A stretch of DNA of 7,234 nucleotides from Deinococcus piscis (lineage in GTDB: Bacteria; Deinococcota; Deinococci; Deinococcales; Deinococcaceae), in contig NZ_BNAL01000059.1 of the NCBI RefSeq assembly GCF_014653275.1, positions 1 through 7,234 on the forward strand. The letters are read 5' to 3'. The notes beneath the pieces were generated by a model that made no database searches, was not told where the DNA came from, and saw nothing but the letters and a program-made list of their open reading frames with translations. The translations under genes and the position numbers were made by a program. Below, piece after piece: positions 5,243 to 7,234 of the stretch (position 1 is its first letter; every line of letters begins with the position of its first letter).

Positions 5243-6814
5243 ATGATTCAAGTGCAACCCTACCGCCCGCAGGAGTTCATTGACTTCACCAAAGAGGAGA
5301 ATGTGAGGGCTTATCAAGACGCCCTCGCCAAAGTGCGTAAAGAGCTCCTCGGCAAGCATTATCCCCTCATCATTGACGGCCAGGAAGTAGACACCGCCGA
5401 GAAGCTGACCAGCCTGAACCCCACCAACACCGACGAAGTGGTGGGCACCACCGCCAAAGCGACCATTCAGGACGCCGAAAATGCCCTGCAAGGTGCCTGG
5501 AAGGCCTTCGAGAGCTGGAAAAAGTGGGACATGGACGCCCGCGCCCGCATCCTGCTGAAGGCCGCGGCCATCCTCAAGCGCCGCCGCCTGGAAGCCAACG
5601 CCCTGATGAGCATTGAAGTGGGCAAGAACTACGCCGAAGCCGACGTGGAAATTGCTGAAGCGATTGACTTTCTGGAGTATTACGCCCGCTCCGCGATGAA
5701 GTACGCGCACTTTGGCGCGGCGGAAACCCACTGGTATGAAGGCGAAGAAAACGGCCTGATGTACATTCCGCTCGGCGTGGGCGTGAGCATCAGCCCCTGG
5801 AACTTCCCCGGCGCGATTTTTCTCGGCATGGCCGCCGCGCCGATTGTGGCAGGCAACTGCGTGATCGTGAAACCTGCTGAAGACGCGGGCCTCATCGCGG
5901 GCTTTATGGTGGACATCATGCGCGAAGCAGGCCTGCCCGACGGTGTGCTGCAATTCCTGCCCGGCAAGGGTGCAGAAGTGGGCGACTACCTCGTCAAGCA
6001 CGCCCAGACCCGCTTTATCACCTTCACGGGCAGCCGCGCCGTGGGCCTGAACATCAACGCTGAAGCCGCCAAGACCCAGCCCGGTCAGAAGTGGATCAAG
6101 CGCGTGATCATGGAACTCGGCGGCAAGGACGCACTGATTGTGGATGAAAGCGCCGACCTGGACGTGGCCGTGACGGCTGCAGTACAGGGGGCCTTTGGCT
6201 TCAACGGTCAGAAGTGCAGCGCCATGAGCCGCCTGATTGTGGTGGACAGCATCTACGACGAACTCGCCGCCAAGTTCGTGGAACGCGCTCAGACCCTCAA
6301 GATGGGAACGGGCGAAGAAAACGCCAACGTCACCGCCGTGGTCAACCAGATGAGCCACGACAAGATCAAGGGCTACCTGGAGATTGCTCCGCAAGAAGGC
6401 AAGGTGCTGCTGGGCGGTGAAGCGCCGAGCGAGCATGACGGCAAGCCCGGCTACTACGTGCAGCCTACCATCGTCGGCGACGTGAAGCGGGACGCGCGTC
6501 TGGCACAGGAAGAAATCTTCGGTCCAGTGGTCTCCATGATTCGCGCCCGTGACTGGCAGGATGCTCTGGATATCGCCAATGCCACCGAGTACGGCCTGAC
6601 GGGCGGCGTCATCTCCAACAACCGCGAGCATCTGGAACAGGCCCGCCGCGAGTTTGAGGTGGGCAACCTGTACTTCAACCGCAAAATTACAGGCGCCATC
6701 GTGGGCGTGCAGCCCTTTGGCGGTTACAACATGAGCGGCACCGACAGCAAGGCGGGCGGCCCGGATTACCTCGCCAACTTCATGCAGCTCAAGACGGTGA
6801 CCGAGCGCTGGTAA
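5243..6814 (+). CDS. pruA: L-glutamate gamma-semialdehyde (1-pyrroline-5-carboxylate) dehydrogenase
   Basis: This enzyme oxidises glutamate gamma-semialdehyde, the open form of P5C, to glutamate with NAD+, the second step of proline (and arginine-derived P5C) catabolism, in the cytoplasm. The 523-residue length and sequence fit the RocA-type single-domain family; rocA is a synonym. Visible motifs: the cofactor-binding [12 protein letters not shown] (182-193) with the oxyanion Asn187, IVKPAED (208-214) with Lys210, FTGSRAVG (261-268), the general-base Glu291 in MELGGKD, the catalytic Cys325 in [19 protein letters not shown] (423-431), and [20 protein letters not shown] (491-510), which carries the substrate-anchoring C-terminal region of P5CDH. 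All key residues are present. It has its own promoter and a perfect AGGAGG, with a GC-rich, highly biased codon set, so it is probably well expressed and transcribed separately from proline dehydrogenase. A terminator lies about 100 nt after the stop. Confidence 0.98.
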   Translation: MIQVQPYRPQEFIDFTKEENVRAYQDALAKVRKELLGKHYPLIIDGQEVDTAEKLTSLNPTNTDEVVGTTAKATIQDAENALQGAWKAFESWKKWDMDARARILLKAAAILKRRRLEANALMSIEVGKNYAEADVEIAEAIDFLEYYARSAMKYAHFGAAETHWYEGEENGLMYIPLGVGVSISPWNFPGAIFLGMAAAPIVAGNCVIVKPAEDAGLIAGFMVDIMREAGLPDGVLQFLPGKGAEVGDYLVKHAQTRFITFTGSRAVGLNINAEAAKTQPGQKWIKRVIMELGGKDALIVDESADLDVAVTAAVQGAFGFNGQKCSAMSRLIVVDSIYDELAAKFVERAQTLKMGTGEENANVTAVVNQMSHDKIKGYLEIAPQEGKVLLGGEAPSEHDGKPGYYVQPTIVGDVKRDARLAQEEIFGPVVSMIRARDWQDALDIANATEYGLTGGVISNNREHLEQARREFEVGNLYFNRKITGAIVGVQPFGGYNMSGTDSKAGGPDYLANFMQLKTVTERW

Positions 6815-6828
6815 GCTGCGGCCCCAGC

Positions 6829-6857
6829 TTGTACTCGGCGGCTTCGGACAGTATGCT
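6829..6857 (+). promoter_or_regulatory. Candidate promoter of the hydrolase gene
   Basis: TTGTAC (6829-6834), a 17-nt spacer and TATGCT (6852-6857) make a reasonable sigma-70-type promoter. Transcription would begin near 6864 and cross the terminator-like hairpin at 6915-6940 before reaching the ATG at 6955. No promoter fits in the 14 nt between that hairpin and the ATG. Confidence 0.42.
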
Positions 6858-6868
6858 TCGCTTCAAAC

Positions 6869-6934
6869 CCCGGCGTTCGTCTATCCCACCGGGAACCAAA
6901 ATCCAATCTTTCTGACTCCCGGTTGTACGCCGGG
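6869..6934 (+). other. Alternative pairing segments in the hydrolase leader
   Basis: CCCGGCGT (6869-6876) is perfectly complementary to ACGCCGGG (6927-6934), which includes most of the 3' arm of the terminator stem. CCGGG at 6889-6893 can pair with CCCGG at 6869-6873 or with CCCGG at 6918-6922. These segments allow two exclusive folds, one with and one without the terminator, as in an attenuator. GC-rich words recur by chance in such genomes, so this remains a hypothesis. Confidence 0.33.
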
Positions 6935-6940
6935 AGTTTT
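6915..6940 (+). terminator. Intrinsic terminator after P5C dehydrogenase
   Basis: ACTCCCGG (6915-6922), a 7-nt loop and CCGGGAGT (6930-6937) form a perfect 8-bp stem, with TTTT at 6937-6940. It is the most classical terminator in the window. It lies about 100 nt after the dehydrogenase stop and only 14 nt before the hydrolase ATG, so it can serve both as terminator of the first and attenuator of the second. Confidence 0.75.
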
Positions 6941-6954
6941 GCTGTGAGGTTGCT

Positions 6955-7185
6955 ATGCATACAGAACGATTTGGAACAGGGCACCTGCTGGTGTGCGTAC
7001 ACGGTTGGGGAATGAATGGCCGCGTAGAGCAGGCCGATTTCGAGCCTCTGTTCAGGGAGCGGGACGGCTGGGAGCGCCTGTACATCGATCTGCCAGGCAT
7101 GGGTCAGAGTGCGGCTGGGTCTACCATCTGCACTCTGGATGACATGCTGTCTGCCCTGCTGGACCTGCTAGAGCATTTGACATAA
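6955..7185 (+). pseudogene. Truncated alpha/beta hydrolase (N-terminal part only)
   Basis: The 76-residue reading frame begins like an alpha/beta-fold hydrolase: ERFGTGHLLVCVHGWGMNG (oxyanion-hole HGWG at about 17-20), FEPLFRERDGWERLYIDLPGMGQS (about 29-52) and a helix DDMLSALLDLLEHL. Family members resembling this continue with a segment such as PGxxFxxAGxSYGG that carries the nucleophile, then 150-200 more residues with the Asp and His of the triad. Here TAA follows directly after EHLT, and none of the three forward frames of 7182-7234 encodes the expected continuation. The product lacks every catalytic residue, so the gene is broken, probably by an insertion or deletion near 7177-7185. GAGG at 6946-6949, 5 nt before the ATG, supports this start. 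Substrate unknown. Confidence 0.75.
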
Positions 7186-7234
7186 GAACATTCCAGGATA
7201 GGCGTGGGTCATCCAGGCGGAAATGTCTTGTGTG
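7182..7234. mobile_element. Possible left end of an inserted element (IS200/IS605-like?)
   Basis: Homology to the hydrolase family stops at about 7181 and base composition becomes less GC-rich. The next bases can fold into an imperfect hairpin: ACATT-CC (7188-7194) with GG-A-AATGT (7219-7226), and GGAT (7196-7199) with ATCC (7211-7214) around an 11-nt loop. The preceding pentanucleotide TTGAC (7177-7181) resembles the TTGAT after which ISDra2 of D. radiodurans inserts. A subterminal hairpin close to such a pentamer is typical of IS200/IS605 left ends. The window ends before any transposase could be seen, so other elements or a simple rearrangement remain possible. Confidence 0.3.

Noticed and set aside
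5228..6631. 467-codon minus-strand open frame opposite P5C dehydrogenase
   Set aside because: Complete overlap with a certain gene, and a translation rich in His, Val, Ala and Gly without family features.
1..7234. CRISPR arrays, tRNA/rRNA genes, toxin-antitoxin or defence gene clusters
   Set aside because: I looked for spaced direct repeats, cloverleaf-like segments and small paired genes and found none that I could support.

Overview
The window looks like chromosomal DNA from a Deinococcus species (phylum Deinococcota). The RecO, proline dehydrogenase and 1-pyrroline-5-carboxylate dehydrogenase proteins all read as deinococcal from memory. Coding DNA is GC-rich except at the left end. Several genes lack a Shine-Dalgarno sequence and instead have a TANNNT box 6-10 nt before the start codon, the leaderless-gene signature described for Deinococcus. 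All convincing genes are on the + strand.

Layout: (1) 1-732 holds an AT-rich gene for a small secreted protein of unknown function, very different in base composition from the rest and probably acquired. (2) 733-2945 holds recO (recombination mediator), two small cysteine-motif proteins of unknown function (one soluble, one with two membrane helices), and an MgtC/SapB-family membrane protein. (3) 3101-3556 encodes a DoxX-like four-helix membrane protein. (4) 3605-6814 is the proline catabolism locus. A monofunctional proline dehydrogenase is followed by a strong terminator-like hairpin, then by an uncharacterised gene whose 3' end looks frameshifted, then by L-glutamate gamma-semialdehyde dehydrogenase with its own promoter and a perfect Shine-Dalgarno. 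(5) 6955-7185 is the first quarter or so of an alpha/beta hydrolase, cut off just before the nucleophile elbow. The sequence after it, 7182-7234, is unrelated and can fold into an imperfect hairpin, so the window probably ends inside an inserted mobile element.

The two proline enzymes act in sequence: proline to P5C (FAD-linked), then glutamate semialdehyde to glutamate (NAD+-linked). They are separate polypeptides rather than a fused PutA, and the terminator between them suggests separate transcripts. The other genes look like a core-genome neighbourhood with no evident shared pathway. No complete mobile element, CRISPR array, tRNA or rRNA gene was seen, and no stretch over 300 bases lacks a gene. 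I did not find a convincing new multi-gene system. The best leads are the possible attenuator before the hydrolase, the hydrolase/insertion junction, and the frameshifted gene between the proline genes.
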